Shown here in pieces: positions 32,540-38,956 of a DNA stretch of 38,956 nt; position 1 is the first letter of the stretch; each line of letters begins with the position of its first letter. Below the pieces are notes generated by a model that saw nothing but the letters and a program-made list of their open reading frames with translations, searched no databases and had not been told where the DNA came from. Source of the DNA: JALHVH01 sp964544265 (lineage in GTDB: Bacteria > Acidobacteriota > Aminicenantia > Aminicenantales > Saccharicenantaceae); contig CAZJBD010000006.1 of assembly GCA_964544265.1 (NCBI GenBank), positions 1 to 38,956 of the forward strand. Reading direction: 5' to 3'. A program made the position numbers and the translations under genes.

Positions 32540-33109
32540 TTAATAATTAGGCTTATTGAATACGTTCATGGCCCGGTCGATGCGGCCGTCCAACACCAAG
32601 AGGAGCGCCTCCCTGGCTTTGTCCATGGCCCCGGCCAGGAGAACCTTTTCGGAGCGGGTGAAGGGCGAAAGCACGAACTCGGCCGCGTCGCGACCCGGGG
32701 GAAGCGGCCCGATGCCGATGCGAATCCTGGGGAACCGGGTGCTGCCGGTCTCTCGGATGATGGATTGCATGCCTTTGTGGGTCCCGGCCGTGCCCTGTTT
32801 GCGAACGCGAATGTCCCCCATCGGGATTTCCAAATCGTCGTAGATGACGAGGACCCTGCCGGGTTCAATTCCTTTGCCCTTTATCAGGTCGCGGACGGAA
32901 AGGCCGCTGTTATTCATATAGGTCTGAGGCAAAGCCAAGAGGACCCGGTCCCCGCCATACTCGACATCGGCTGTCCTGGCCTGATACCGCTTCCCGCGGA
33001 GCTCGGCCTCCCATTCACGGGCCATTCGCCTGACCAGGGCAAAGCCTGCGTTGTGGCGTGTTTCAGAATAGATCTTCCCGGGGTTTCCGAGGCCGACGAC
33101 AGCCCACAC
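32540..33109 (-). CDS. pth: Peptidyl-tRNA hydrolase
   Basis: Pth recycles peptidyl-tRNA dropped from ribosomes. The catalytic set is intact: Asn9 in GLGNPG, His19 in TRHNAGF, Asn67 in TYMNNSG and Asp92 in YDDLEIP, one position lower than E. coli numbering throughout. KQGTAGTHKGMQSII is also conserved. Length is 189 residues. Start GTG 33109 follows the rplY stop by 3 bp, and its SD-like AAGGGG is almost adjacent, suggesting coupled reinitiation. Confidence 0.97.
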   Translation of the reverse strand: MWAVVGLGNPGKIYSETRHNAGFALVRRMAREWEAELRGKRYQARTADVEYGGDRVLLALPQTYMNNSGLSVRDLIKGKGIEPGRVLVIYDDLEIPMGDIRVRKQGTAGTHKGMQSIIRETGSTRFPRIRIGIGPLPPGRDAAEFVLSPFTRSEKVLLAGAMDKAREALLLVLDGRIDRAMNVFNKPNY

Positions 33110-33112
33110 CCC

Positions 33113-33829
33113 TTACTTCTCCTTCCCCTTGCCTCTCTCCTTTTCCTTTTCCTTCTCCTTGGGCTTGCCCTCCTCTTCGGGTTCCTCGACGGCCCGTTCC
33201 TTCTTGATGACCTCGGGCTCTTGCCCCTCTTCGGCCACGACCTCCTCGGGTTTCTCGCCGGGGAATTCCTCTTCCTTATGCGGCAGGCTGATGAGAACCA
33301 GCACGGTTCCGGGATCGTTGATGATCCGGACGCCCTGAGTGGCCACGATGCTCTCGATTTTGAGGGACTGGTGGAGGTGCAGGCCGCTGATGTCGATTTC
33401 CAGGCGGTCGGGGATATCCTTTGGAAAGCACTCGACTTCGACCTCTCGGGTAATGAAGTCGACGAACCCGCCCTCGGTCTTAACCCCGATAGCTTCGCCC
33501 TTGGGGACGATGGGCACGGCGACCCGGATGAGCTTGTTCATCGCGATCTGGATCAAGTCGACGTGGAAGAGCCGGTCCGTCGCCGGATCGACCTGGAGTT
33601 CCTTGATCATGACGTCCCGAACTTCGGCGCCGAATCCTACTCGGAAGATCGTGTTCTCACGAGTCTCCGTCTTCATGATTCGGACAATGTCCTTTTTATC
33701 CAGGATCAAGGGGACGCTGGGCACGGACTCCGCATACAGGATGGCGGGGACAAGCCCCTGCATTCTTAATCGCCGGTTGGCGTTCTTGCCGAAAGCCTCC
33801 CTTTTCTCGGCCTTGATCGTGATTGTCAT
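33113..33829 (-). CDS. rplY: 50S ribosomal protein L25/general stress protein Ctc
   Basis: 5S rRNA-binding L25 of the longer Ctc (TL5) type. The L25 N-domain (about 4-92) has KAEKREAFGKNANRRLRMQGLVPAILY and ELQVDPATDRLFHVDLIQI. The TL5 beta domain (about 95-185) has VPIVPKGEAIGVKTEGGFVD and FPKDIPDRLEIDISGL. The last 55 residues are a Glu/Lys-rich tail, partly (EK)n-like, that is longer than usual. AGGAGG lies close before ATG. prs is 9 bp upstream and pth 3 bp downstream. Confidence 0.96.
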   Translation of the reverse strand: MTITIKAEKREAFGKNANRRLRMQGLVPAILYAESVPSVPLILDKKDIVRIMKTETRENTIFRVGFGAEVRDVMIKELQVDPATDRLFHVDLIQIAMNKLIRVAVPIVPKGEAIGVKTEGGFVDFITREVEVECFPKDIPDRLEIDISGLHLHQSLKIESIVATQGVRIINDPGTVLVLISLPHKEEEFPGEKPEEVVAEEGQEPEVIKKERAVEEPEEEGKPKEKEKEKERGKGKEK

Positions 33830-33838
33830 CTTTCCTCC

Positions 33839-34768
33839 TTAAACGAACAGCGAGCTGACGGAGCTTCCTTCGTTGATGCGGCGGATGGCCTCTCCGAAAA
33901 GCCCGGCCACCGAAAGGACCTGGATTCTGGAACAGGCCTTAGCTTTTTCCGTTAGCGGGATCGTATTGGTCACGAATATTTTTTCCAAAGCGGAGCGTTC
34001 GATCTTCTCTACGGCCGGACCCGAGAGGACTGGGTGCGTGCAGGCCGCAAAGACCCTCTTGGCCCCGTCCCTGACGAGGGCCTCGACGCTGAGAACCAGC
34101 GTCCCCGCGGTGTCCACCATGTCGTCGAAGATCACGACGTTCTGATCCCGGACCTCGCCGATGACATTCAGGACCTGGGCTACGTTGGGCGCGGGGCGCC
34201 GCTTGTCGATGATGGCCAGCTTGGCCTCCATCCTCTTTGCGAAAAGCCGGGCCCGGCCGACACCTCCCGCGTCGGGCGAAACGACGGTCAGGTTTTCGAG
34301 ATCGAGCCCTTTGAGGAAGTTTGCCAGCACGGGCGCGGCCATCAGGTTGTCCACCGGGATGGAGAAGAAACCCTGGATCTGGGGAGAGTGGAGGTCCATG
34401 GTCAGAACCCGGTCCGCGCCCGATTTCTCCAGGAGATCGGCCACCAGCCTGGCCGAAATGGGCACCCTGGGGCGGTCCTTCCAATCCTGTCTGGCGTAGC
34501 AGTAATACGGCATGACCACGGTGATCCGTTCGGCGGAGGCCCGCTTGAAGGCATCGATCATCAAGAAAAGTTCCATGAGGTGGAAGCTGGCGTCCGCGGA
34601 GCCCGATTGGATGATGAAAACGTCTTCGCCCCGGACGTTCTCGTCAATGTAGAAGTGGATCTCACCGTCCGAGAAGCGCTCGAGGACCGATCGGCCGAGA
34701 TCGATCTTCAAGTACTCGACGATCTCCCCCGCCAAGCCCGGATTGGATGAGCCTGCGAATACTTTCAT
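33839..34768 (-). CDS. prs: Ribose-phosphate pyrophosphokinase
   Basis: Makes PRPP from ribose 5-phosphate and ATP for nucleotide, His and Trp synthesis. Motifs: MKVFAGSSNPGLAGEI, FSDGEIHFYIDENVRG, MPYYCYARQDWKDRPRVPIS, the TMDLHSPQIQGFF metal/ATP site and the PRPP loop VVIFDDMVDTAGTL. About 309 residues, normal. ATG 34768 is preferred over GTG 34774 because AGGA is 7 nt upstream of it. It follows tRNA-Gln by 40 bp. Confidence 0.98.
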   Translation of the reverse strand: MKVFAGSSNPGLAGEIVEYLKIDLGRSVLERFSDGEIHFYIDENVRGEDVFIIQSGSADASFHLMELFLMIDAFKRASAERITVVMPYYCYARQDWKDRPRVPISARLVADLLEKSGADRVLTMDLHSPQIQGFFSIPVDNLMAAPVLANFLKGLDLENLTVVSPDAGGVGRARLFAKRMEAKLAIIDKRRPAPNVAQVLNVIGEVRDQNVVIFDDMVDTAGTLVLSVEALVRDGAKRVFAACTHPVLSGPAVEKIERSALEKIFVTNTIPLTEKAKACSRIQVLSVAGLFGEAIRRINEGSSVSSLFV

Positions 34769-34808
34769 CGTCACATCCTTTAATTACCGAATTCCCGGTT
34801 CCTATGAA

Positions 34809-34881
34809 CTGGGGAGGGAGGATTTGAACCTCCGGATGACGGATCCAAAGTCCGTTGCCTTACCAGCTTGGCGACTCCCCA
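34809..34881 (-). tRNA. tRNA-Gln (anticodon TTG)
   Basis: The minus strand folds into a full cloverleaf. Acceptor TGGGGAG pairs with CTCCCCA, the discriminator is G, the anticodon loop is CTTTGGA with TTG at 34-36, and the T loop is GTTCAAATC. The UGGGG start is typical of tRNA-Gln. CCA is not encoded. The first 22 nt overlap the 3' end of ispE, including its stop codon, in the same direction. Confidence 0.95.
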
Positions 34882-35738
34882 GCACGAAGCCTTCTCCAGT
34901 ATGTCTCCCGCGGCAGGGACTCGACGACGAGCGCCGGAATTCTTTTCCGGAGCTTCTGCCATCCTCCAAGGGCCTTTTCTTTCTCCGCGAAGAGCCCGAA
35001 GACCGCCGACCCCGTGCCGCTCACCAAGGAGGCCTCCGCGTCCTGGTCTTGTAAAAACCTCTTGAGCTCTTCGAGTTGAGGATAAGATCGAAAGATCGTT
35101 TCTTCTAACTGATTTTCCAGGAGGCCGAAGTCTTTTTTCTCTAAAAACCGCTTAATTCTACTGGGTTTGCCGTGTGAAGTCAAGGAGGGATGCCAGGCCG
35201 CATAGACCCCTGCGGTTCCGACCGGAAAAGGGGGGAAAGCCAGGAGGCAGAACACGGGCGGCAAGTCCCCCAAGGGAGTCAGAGAATCGCCGCGTTCCTC
35301 GCCGAGGCACAAACCGCCTTCGAGAAAATAGGGGATGTCCGCCCCGATCCTCTTCCCGAGCCCGGCCAAGTCCGTCTTGCTCAGCTTGAGGTCCCAGAGA
35401 ATGTTCAGGCCAAATAGAGTCATGGCCGCGTTGCTGCTCCCGCCCCCGAGCCCCCTCCCGGCGGGAATGGATTTAGCGACCTCAATCCGGACCCCGCCGC
35501 CTTGACCCGTTTCGCTCCGGAGAAGCTCGGCGGCTTGATGGACGAGGTTCGTCCGGTCCCAGGGAACGGAAGGATCGCTGCCAGAAAGCCGGATGTCCCG
35601 GCCGGGGACGGGGACGAACTCCAAAACGTCCGCCAGGTCGATGGATTGGAAAAGCGTGAGGATCTCATGATAGCCATCGGCCCGCTTTCCCACGACCTCG
35701 AGTCCGAGGTTGATCTTGGCAAAAGATCTAATCTTCAT
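34860..35738 (-). CDS. ispE: 4-diphosphocytidyl-2-C-methyl-D-erythritol kinase
   Basis: IspE phosphorylates CDP-ME in the MEP pathway. GHMP kinase signature PAGRGLGGGSSNAA at residues 92-105; Lys8 (SFAKINLGL) and Asp134 (GADIPYFL) match the catalytic pair of the family. The C-terminal LVSGTGSAVFGLFAEKEKA is the third GHMP motif. Length is 292 residues. The last residues (AGESPSW) and the TAA are encoded inside the tRNA-Gln gene. Its start overlaps the LolB-like gene by 11 bp. The order lolB-like, ispE, tRNA, prs matches the proteobacterial lolB-ispE-prs neighbourhood. Confidence 0.97.
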   Translation of the reverse strand: MKIRSFAKINLGLEVVGKRADGYHEILTLFQSIDLADVLEFVPVPGRDIRLSGSDPSVPWDRTNLVHQAAELLRSETGQGGGVRIEVAKSIPAGRGLGGGSSNAAMTLFGLNILWDLKLSKTDLAGLGKRIGADIPYFLEGGLCLGEERGDSLTPLGDLPPVFCLLAFPPFPVGTAGVYAAWHPSLTSHGKPSRIKRFLEKKDFGLLENQLEETIFRSYPQLEELKRFLQDQDAEASLVSGTGSAVFGLFAEKEKALGGWQKLRKRIPALVVESLPRETYWRRLRAGESPSW

Positions 35739-36450
35739 TTTCGAGCAGGGCCTCGATCTCCGGCCAAGTCTTCGGCGCCATCCCTTTCAGGACGGACGGT
35801 CCGAAGAGGTCGCCGCGCGGAGGCTTGTTGAATTGGATCTTGAGGACCCGGACCCTCCCGGCTCTTCCGGCCCGCGAGAAGGCGACCGTACGGGGGACGG
35901 ATGCCCCGCGGAAAAACTCGCCGACCTCAAAGCGGAATCCATCGCGCTCCCCGCTAAGGACATTTCCCCGGACGTCCCGGTCGAGTTTCCACTCGCCGGC
36001 CCCCTCGGCTGCGCCAGGCCCAGTCCAGCGCCCGCAGAGGATCGAGGCCAGCTCCGAAGCCCGAAGCCCGAAGCCAAGGAACTTCTCCAGCAGTTCTTCC
36101 TCGCGGCCTGTCCAGTAAGCGTGCCGCGAAGGCAGAACGAGCCACGAATCGCCTTCCTTGAAGACCAGGACGGCGACTGTCCGGCCGAAAACGCCGAGGG
36201 CCTCGACACGGCCCGCGCCCGGAAGGACGAAGCAGAAGGAGAAGCGGGTTTTTGCAGACCCGCTTTCTCCCTGGACGGACAGCGAGCCGTAGCCTTCCAA
36301 GCTGTCAAGGCGGGCCGGCGGAGGGGAAAGGACGGGCGGGCCGGAAAGGCAGGCCTCGAAGCCAACAAGGATGATAAGCGCGATACCGAAAGCCAACATG
36401 GCCCGCCGGGCTGTCGCGGCGGTCCCGGCTCTTAACGTCTCGCACTCCAC
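35728..36450 (-). CDS. LolB-like outer-membrane lipoprotein
   Basis: Probable lipoprotein of the LolB/LppX fold, involved in placing lipoproteins in the outer membrane. It has a hydrophobic signal (residues 18-33) ending GFEAC (Cys34, a poor lipobox), then SGPPVLSPPPARLDSLEGYGSLSVQGESGSAK as a beta-rich start. Further strands include RFSFCFVLPGAGRVEALGVFGRTVAVLVF, and the protein ends near IQFNKPPRGDLF, a LolB/DUF4292-like pattern. I favour GTG 36450 because the alternative ATG 36399 would leave the signal without positive charges. Assignment rests on fold-like pattern and on position before ispE and prs; sequence identity to LolB is low. Confidence 0.72.
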   Translation of the reverse strand: MECETLRAGTAATARRAMLAFGIALIILVGFEACLSGPPVLSPPPARLDSLEGYGSLSVQGESGSAKTRFSFCFVLPGAGRVEALGVFGRTVAVLVFKEGDSWLVLPSRHAYWTGREEELLEKFLGFGLRASELASILCGRWTGPGAAEGAGEWKLDRDVRGNVLSGERDGFRFEVGEFFRGASVPRTVAFSRAGRAGRVRVLKIQFNKPPRGDLFGPSVLKGMAPKTWPEIEALLENED

Positions 36451-36467
36451 GGAGACAGAACGCTCCT

Positions 36468-36698
36468 TCAGTCCAAACGGAAACCGTAATCCTCGGTTTT
36501 TTTCCGGGGCGCGTTCCCTCCTTCTTCCTCTCCGGTTGTGCCGGACTCCCCCGCTTCCTTCTTCAAGCGGCGTTTCCGGACAAGGGGATAAAAGGGAGAT
36601 GTGATCTGTTTCCCAAAGCAGGAGAGTTTGGGATTGAGCGCGAGAAGAAGGATGAAAAGCCCGAAAATGACGAGCAAGCCGTAAGCTCCGAAGCCCAT
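36468..36698 (-). CDS. Small single-TM protein of unknown function
   Basis: 76 residues, unrecognised. One TM segment (residues 5-24, AYGLLVIFGLFILLLALNP), a short loop with one Cys, and a very hydrophilic basic/acidic tail (VRKRRLKKEAGESGTTGEEEGG). AAGG precedes ATG 36698. It lies 17 bp before the LolB-like gene and is probably in the same operon. Confidence 0.6.
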   Translation of the reverse strand: MGFGAYGLLVIFGLFILLLALNPKLSCFGKQITSPFYPLVRKRRLKKEAGESGTTGEEEGGNAPRKKTEDYGFRLD

Positions 36699-36735
36699 GT
36701 CACGCCTTCTTCAACGAGAGGGGTTTACAAAACCT

Positions 36736-36870
36736 TCATCCGGTCTTGTCGGATTCGTCCTGGAACTTCGGGATCTTGGCTTTTTCTTTTTCCTTGCCGA
36801 GATAAAAGCCGAGGAAGAACGCCGAAGCCAGGCTGAGCAGAGCGAGTATCGATTTAAAGAAGCCTTTCAT
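36736..36870 (-). CDS. Micro-protein with one TM segment
   Basis: From ATG 36870 the product is 44 residues: MKGFFKSILALLSLASAFFLGFYLG, then a charged tail (KEKEKAKIPKFQDESDKTG). AAGG lies 6 nt upstream and a strong promoter only 20 bp further. It is the first gene of the lolB-like/ispE/prs group. No family is recognised; the longer frame start at 36921 has no SD and lies inside the promoter. Confidence 0.6.
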   Translation of the reverse strand: MKGFFKSILALLSLASAFFLGFYLGKEKEKAKIPKFQDESDKTG

Positions 36871-36889
36871 CGTGAACCTTCCGCCCCAA

Positions 36890-36918
36890 ATAGTATCCGA
36901 AACGGGATAAAAGGTCAA
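36890..36918 (-). promoter_or_regulatory. sigma70-type promoter for the micro-protein/lolB-like/ispE operon
   Basis: On the minus strand TTGACC (36918-36913), a 17-bp spacer and TACTAT (36895-36890). Predicted start near 36884, leader about 14 nt. Confidence 0.75.
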
Positions 36919-37008
36919 CATCTCCCTTCATGAAGATTCTCTCATCTTTTCAATACGGGGCGCGCTAAGAGCTTAGATGGGACGGTTCTCTATGGCCGTG
37001 ATATTAAG

Positions 37009-37228
37009 GAGAGGACATGGCGAAGAGCTTTGCTCCCGGCTCCGATCCAGATCGCCTGAGACTCACGTCCTTCTCGGCTTCTCAGGCCCAAGCCTCCAGG
37101 CCAATCCAATTAGCTAATGGAAACCCATCCTCGGAGCCTTGGGCCTTCGGAGGCCTGCGGCTGCCCTCGTCGGACGCTCGTCTCAGGCTGATCTCCGCAT
37201 GGTCGCTGCAGCCCTTCGCCATGCCCTC
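37009..37228. repeat. family B foldback element, copy 2 (intergenic 36919-37340)
   Basis: The two ends (GAGAGGACATGGCGAAGAGC and, inverted, GAGGGCATGGCGAAGGGC) pair over roughly 60 bp with gaps. Nested inside, AGGCCCAAGCCTCC faces GGAGCCTTGGGCCT, so the whole 220 bp could form one long imperfect hairpin with an apex near AATTAGCTAATGG. The outer and central parts align with copy 1 at 15966-16132, which lacks about 40 bp of the left arm. There is no credible gene. Nothing else is seen in this gap. Confidence 0.78.
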
Positions 37229-37340
37229 CCATCGTGATTTTCGAAAACACTCCTGGAAAAGCAATGGTCCCAGCTGTGAATCCGCGGCTTGCGAAAGAGA
37301 ACCTATTTTTGTTGAATATAAAGATGTTACCCCGTCTCGC

Positions 37341-37369
37341 TAGACTTCCGGGGCGACGGAATGTATATT
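37341..37369 (+). promoter_or_regulatory. putative promoter for the MEMO-AMMECR1 gene
   Basis: TAGACT (37341-37346), 17-bp spacer, TATATT (37364-37369). Predicted start near 37376, 13 nt before ATG 37389. The -35 box matches at 4 of 6 positions. Confidence 0.5.
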
Positions 37370-37388
37370 TTTGGTAAGAGGCAAAGAC

Positions 37389-38831
37389 ATGAAAAACCGG
37401 TTGTGTTGTTTTCTTTTGGGATTTCTAGCGCTCTTTTGTTCCGTCTTCGGACAGCAAGTCCGCCAGGCGGTATGGGCCGGACAATTCTACGACGGCGACC
37501 CGGCGAAGCTTGCTTCCCGGATCGACCAGTGCCTCCGGAGCGTTCCTCCTCAACCCGAAGTCCGGGGAGAGATCAAGGCCCTGATCGTTCCTCACGCGGG
37601 CTACGTTTATTCCGGTCAAACGGCGGCTTACGCTTATAGTCTTGTCAAAGGCAAGCCCTATGACACCGTGGTCATCATCGGGCCTTCCCACCGGTTCGGG
37701 TTCAAGGGCTGCTCCGTTTATCCAAAGGGCGGCTTCCAGACGCCGCTGGGAACGGCCGCGGTGGACGAGGCGCTGGCCGCGGAGCTCATGAAGGAATCGA
37801 CTATCAAGTTTATCCTCGGGGCCCACGAAGAGGAGCACTCGGTGGAGGTCCAGGTTCCCTTCGTCCAAACCGTGCTTCCCGGGGCCAAGATCGTTCCCAT
37901 CGTTATGGGCTATCCGGAGACACGGACGGTCAAGGCCCTCGCCGACGCCCTGGACTCGGCCTGCGCCGGGAAAAAAGTCCTGGTCATCGCTTCTACGGAC
38001 ATGTCCCACTTCCTGACTAAAGACAAAGCCAACGCCCTGGACGCGAAGACGATCGAACTCATCAAGACCCTCAAGGCCGATGAAATAGAGAGAAAGATGG
38101 AGGCGGGGGAGAACATCTTGTGCGGAGGTTCGCCCGTGGCCGCGGTCATCCTTTATGCCGGAAAGCGAGGAGCGGCCCGGGCCCATGTGTTGAAATACGC
38201 AGATTCGGCGGAATCGAGCGGAGACACCGAGCAGGTCGTCGGCTACGTCTCCGCGGTTCTCGTCGCCGGCGGAGAAACGACCGCGCCGTCCTTCGAGCTG
38301 ACGGCGTCGGATAAAAAGGAGCTTCTCGCCCTGGCCCGGTCGGCCGTCGAAACCTACGTCCGAGAACAACAAGTCATTGAGCCCCCCGCGACGAGTCCGA
38401 ATTTGGCGACAAATAAAGGGGCTTTCGTAACCCTGAAAGAACGGGGAGAGCTTCGCGGCTGTATTGGGTTCATCGAGCCCATTGCACCCCTTTCCTTGAT
38501 CGTCATCCAAGCCGCCATCTATGCGGCGGTCCGGGATACGAGATTCGAGCCCGTTTCGGTCGACGAACTCAGCCGCTTGGAATATGAGATCTCGGTTCTC
38601 ACCCCCCTGGAAGAAGTCACCGACCCTTCTTTGATTCGGGTCGGAAAGCACGGGCTGGTCATCGAAAAGAACGGCCGTAAGGGACTCCTGCTTCCCCAGG
38701 TGCCTGTCGAGAACGGCTGGACGAGGGAGGAATTCCTGGCCCAAGCCTGTTTAAAAGCCGGGCTTCCCGAGGACGCCTGGAGGAAAGGCGCAAAAATCTA
38801 TTCCTTCGAAGCCATCGTGTTTGGGGAATAA
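37389..38831 (+). CDS. Exported MEMO1-AMMECR1 fusion (AmmeMemoRadiSam proteins B and A)
   Basis: Two domains of the uncharacterised AmmeMemoRadiSam set are fused. A signal peptide (MKNRLCCFLLGFLALFCSVFG) is followed by a MEMO domain (about 25-290) and an AMMECR1 domain (about 305-480). His69, His101, His207 and Cys245 of the MEMO part align with the metal-site residues His49, His81, His192 and Cys244 of human MEMO1; the first two are spaced identically. AMMECR1 keeps the LRGCIGF core motif. ATG 37389 has GAGG 7 nt upstream; TTG 37371 is not needed. The radical-SAM partner is not in this window. Function unknown; export is predicted only from the N-terminus. Confidence 0.92.
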   Translation: MKNRLCCFLLGFLALFCSVFGQQVRQAVWAGQFYDGDPAKLASRIDQCLRSVPPQPEVRGEIKALIVPHAGYVYSGQTAAYAYSLVKGKPYDTVVIIGPSHRFGFKGCSVYPKGGFQTPLGTAAVDEALAAELMKESTIKFILGAHEEEHSVEVQVPFVQTVLPGAKIVPIVMGYPETRTVKALADALDSACAGKKVLVIASTDMSHFLTKDKANALDAKTIELIKTLKADEIERKMEAGENILCGGSPVAAVILYAGKRGAARAHVLKYADSAESSGDTEQVVGYVSAVLVAGGETTAPSFELTASDKKELLALARSAVETYVREQQVIEPPATSPNLATNKGAFVTLKERGELRGCIGFIEPIAPLSLIVIQAAIYAAVRDTRFEPVSVDELSRLEYEISVLTPLEEVTDPSLIRVGKHGLVIEKNGRKGLLLPQVPVENGWTREEFLAQACLKAGLPEDAWRKGAKIYSFEAIVFGE

Positions 38832-38956
38832 GTTAAGACAGGCTTAAGTCTTCATATACCAAGATCTGCTGGGCCCAGCCTTAACGTCTTGTTTTCCGGG
38901 AATGATAATCCTTCATGGTTGCGAGATTGGGCAAGCCATATGGATCTTCTATTTCT

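Noticed and set aside
32483..33769. 428-codon plus-strand frame and other long antisense frames (for example 37425-38744 and 11031-12035)
   Set aside because: They are shadows of pth/rplY, the MEMO-AMMECR1 gene and cusA, with low-complexity Asp/Gly/His/Leu composition and no family features.
38868..38879. Perfect 12-bp palindrome GCTGGGCCCAGC after the last gene
   Set aside because: No loop and no following T tract, so not an intrinsic terminator; one palindrome of this size can occur by chance in GC-rich DNA.
1..38956. CRISPR arrays, phage genes, rRNA operons or transposases
   Set aside because: No regularly spaced direct repeats, integrase/capsid/terminase-like products, rRNA segments or DDE/HUH transposase motifs were seen on either strand.

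Overview
The window is a bacterial chromosome segment with moderately high GC. It is dense in housekeeping genes, and several genes need start or frame corrections. The organism has a Gram-negative envelope: there are OmpA, LolB-like, Mla, MacAB-TolC and CusCBA components. A CarD-type RNA polymerase binding protein, a VWFA protein of the kind abundant in Acidobacteria, and an Hfq-like protein with an N-terminal extension fit the Acidobacteriota/Aminicenantes part of the tree. That placement is inference from gene content; no marker phylogeny was run.

Region 1 (1-8051). On the minus strand lies the classic oriC-proximal cluster rpmH-rnpA-yidD-yidC-jag-mnmE, with mnmE cut by the window edge. 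It is divergent from carD-CNNM/CBS protein-smpB on the plus strand. Next on the minus strand come an hfq-like gene coupled to pdxA, and a lipoprotein SGNH hydrolase.

Region 2 (8266-14117, plus). A strong sigma70-type promoter precedes a small His/Cys-rich membrane or exported protein, then a CusC/TolC-like outer-membrane factor, a CusB-like adaptor lipoprotein and a CusA-like RND pump. This looks like a metal efflux operon.

Region 3 (14138-22588, minus). An OmpA/Pal lipoprotein and a secreted VWA protein are followed by a self-contained envelope-stress operon: ECF sigma factor, zinc-finger anti-sigma factor, Spy/CpxP-like periplasmic protein, MacA, MacB ATPase, MacB permease and TolC-like protein.

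Region 4 (22742-32158, minus). After a small secreted protein comes a long, tightly packed run: rpsF-rpsR-rplI-dnaB-mlaE-mlaF-mlaD-radA-PIN/TRAM protein-ispD-ispF. mlaE carries an apparent +1 frameshift in a run of nine G, which reads mlaE into mlaF as one artificial-looking 514-codon frame.

Region 5 (32540-38831). Two micro-proteins, a LolB-like lipoprotein, ispE, tRNA-Gln, prs, rplY and pth follow the lolB-ispE-prs order known from proteobacteria. The 3' end of ispE lies inside the tRNA gene. A divergent gene encodes an exported MEMO-AMMECR1 fusion.

Two families of dispersed imperfect inverted-repeat elements occupy the larger intergenic gaps. Family A is at 363-447, 7285-7349 and 32303-32500. 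Family B is at 498-540, 15966-16132 and 37009-37228. They are the main non-coding structure not explained by genes. I found no CRISPR array, prophage, transposase gene or rRNA.
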